In this document: positions 5,700 to 6,927 of the stretch, one piece after another
Layout: the number at the start of each line of letters is the position of its first letter
How positions within the stretch are numbered: position 1 is the stretch's first letter
Assembly (NCBI GenBank): GCA_051653685.1
Contig: JBOFWQ010000143.1
Span: 1 to 6,927, forward strand
Length of the DNA stretch: 6,927 nt
Direction: 5' to 3'
Source of the DNA: Faucicola sp937889485
Lineage (GTDB): Bacteria; Pseudomonadota; Gammaproteobacteria; Pseudomonadales; Moraxellaceae
The notes under the pieces: model-generated
Told to the model about the DNA's origin: nothing
What the model saw: only the letters and a program-made list of their open reading frames with translations
The model's database searches: none
Position numbers and translations under genes: made by a program

Positions 5700-6927
5700 A
5701 TGGCAGCTTATATTTGGCACTCCCAAAATCTTACCGACGCCGTAAAAGCCCTCAATCCTGTGTGGCAGGGTGACTTTAGCGGCACTGCCACCCGCATTAT
5801 TACCGATACGCGCCAACTAAAATCAGGCGATATTTTTTTGGCAATTGAAGGTGAGAATTTTGATGGGCATCATTATCTACAAACCGCTATTGACCAAGGT
5901 GCAGTTGCCTGTATTGTAAGCCGTGCGCAGCCAATCGCGATTGCGCAGCTTATTGTAACAGACACCAAACTGGCGCTTGGGCAGTTGGGCGCGTATCGCC
6001 GCCGCCAGCACCCAAATCTCAAGGTTATTGCCATTACAGGTTCCATGGGCAAAACCAGCACCAAAGAGATGCTAGGCAGTATCTTAAGCGGTATTGCGCC
6101 AACGTTAATCACCCGTGGCAATCTCAATAATGACTTGGGCGTGCCTATGATGCTGCTAGAGTTAGAAGACAGCCACCAGTTTGCGGTGATGGAGCTAGGT
6201 GCCAACCATGTGGGCGAAATTGCCTACACCACCCATCTGGTCAAACCTGATGTGGCATGTGTTCTTAATATCGGTACCGCACACTTGGGTGAATTTGGCG
6301 GGCGCGATAATATTGCACGTACCAAAGCCGAAATCTATCAAGGTTTGCAGGACAGTGGCGTGGCGATTGTGCCGTTTGGCGATGATTATGCAGATACCTT
6401 ATGGCAAAAAGCCAGCCAATTTACCGCCAATATTTTGACGTTTGGTGAGTGCAAGACCACATTTGAGGCGGCGGGCATTGACCCAGTCGACTACCAAAGC
6501 ATGCAGATGACTGCCAGTGATACGGTACTGATGATGGGTGATGTATTTGCTGATGATGTCGAGGTGGGTAATGACTGCCAGTTTAGCCTTAATATCAACC
6601 TAACGGTAGATGAAGTGGACAGTATCGAGGTGCAATTACCCTTTGCTGGTGCCCACAATGTCAATAATGCCTTAGCAGCCGCCGCGTGTGCTACTGCGCT
6701 TGGGATTGGGATAGATGCCATTGCCCATGGTTTGTCTTGTGCCAAGCCTGCCAAAGGTCGACTTAATTTTATTGAATGGGGTCAACATACCTTGATTGAT
6801 GATACCTACAATTCTAACCCGTCGGCGGTATTGGCGGCGGCTGAGGTGCTCATCGAACAACCCACCAAAAAAGTGTTGGTACTGGGGGATATCGGCGAGC
6901 TTGGCGAGGACAGTGCCAAAGAACATG
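5700..6927 (+). CDS. murF: UDP-N-acetylmuramoyl-tripeptide--D-alanyl-D-alanine ligase MurF, 3' end missing
   Basis: Cytoplasmic Mur ligase that joins D-Ala-D-Ala to the UDP-MurNAc tripeptide, finishing the soluble peptidoglycan precursor (EC 6.3.2.10). ATG 5700 has AGGA 7 nt upstream; the frame is open for 409 full codons to the window end, so roughly the last 45-60 residues are missing, judged against the usual 450-470. Landmarks: TDTRQLKSGDIFLAI (35-49) of the N-terminal substrate domain, the ATP loop TGSMGKTSTKEM (113-124), RGNLNNDLGVPMMLL (139-153), MELGANHVGEI (164-174), LNIGTAHLGEFGG (189-201), AGAHNVNNALAAAA (316-329), DDTYNSNPSAV (367-377) and LGDIGELGEDS (395-405). The alanine-rich, TYNxNP and LGDxGELG motifs separate it from MurC, MurD and MurE. 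mraY would be expected next. Confidence 0.96.
   Translation, partial: MAAYIWHSQNLTDAVKALNPVWQGDFSGTATRIITDTRQLKSGDIFLAIEGENFDGHHYLQTAIDQGAVACIVSRAQPIAIAQLIVTDTKLALGQLGAYRRRQHPNLKVIAITGSMGKTSTKEMLGSILSGIAPTLITRGNLNNDLGVPMMLLELEDSHQFAVMELGANHVGEIAYTTHLVKPDVACVLNIGTAHLGEFGGRDNIARTKAEIYQGLQDSGVAIVPFGDDYADTLWQKASQFTANILTFGECKTTFEAAGIDPVDYQSMQMTASDTVLMMGDVFADDVEVGNDCQFSLNINLTVDEVDSIEVQLPFAGAHNVNNALAAAACATALGIGIDAIAHGLSCAKPAKGRLNFIEWGQHTLIDDTYNSNPSAVLAAAEVLIEQPTKKVLVLGDIGELGEDSAKEH

Overview
The window is a stretch of the division and cell wall (dcw) cluster of a Gram-negative gammaproteobacterium. All recognised genes are on the + strand, in the order rsmH (3' part), ftsL, ftsI, murE, murF (5' part). 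Protein features point to the Moraxellaceae (Psychrobacter / Moraxella / Faucicola-like). These are the canonical gammaproteobacterial gene order, moderate GC by eye, a MurE with the meso-diaminopimelate signature DNPR, an FtsI of about 685 residues and an FtsL of 193 residues, both longer than the E. coli proteins. The family assignment is inference from style, not from a database search.

Layout. Bases 1-825 hold the C-terminal 274 codons of the 16S rRNA methyltransferase RsmH. Bases 826-1397 are a 572-bp gap without a recognisable gene, unusual at this point because rsmH and ftsL normally abut or overlap. The gap holds a consensus -10 hexamer (946-951), a repeated octamer next to it, several possible RNA stems, a 27-codon small ORF with a good ribosome binding site, and a second TATAAT just before ftsL. 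From 1398 the genes are tightly packed: ftsL (1398-1979), 12 nt, ftsI (GTG start, 1992-4049), 21 nt, murE (4071-5615), 84 nt, murF (5700 to the window end, truncated).

How the genes work together. FtsL (with FtsB and FtsQ, not in this window) regulates the septal synthase pair FtsW-FtsI, in which FtsI is the transpeptidase that cross-links septal peptidoglycan. MurE and MurF are consecutive cytoplasmic ligases that add meso-DAP and then D-Ala-D-Ala to the UDP-MurNAc peptide, completing the precursor used by MraY, which usually follows murF. RsmH modifies the ribosomal P site and is a conserved passenger of the cluster.

The coding content is ordinary. The part worth a second look is the rsmH-ftsL gap, which may carry an internal promoter and a long structured leader or a small RNA. 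That evidence is suggestive only: several of the pairings are within what chance would give in a region of this size.
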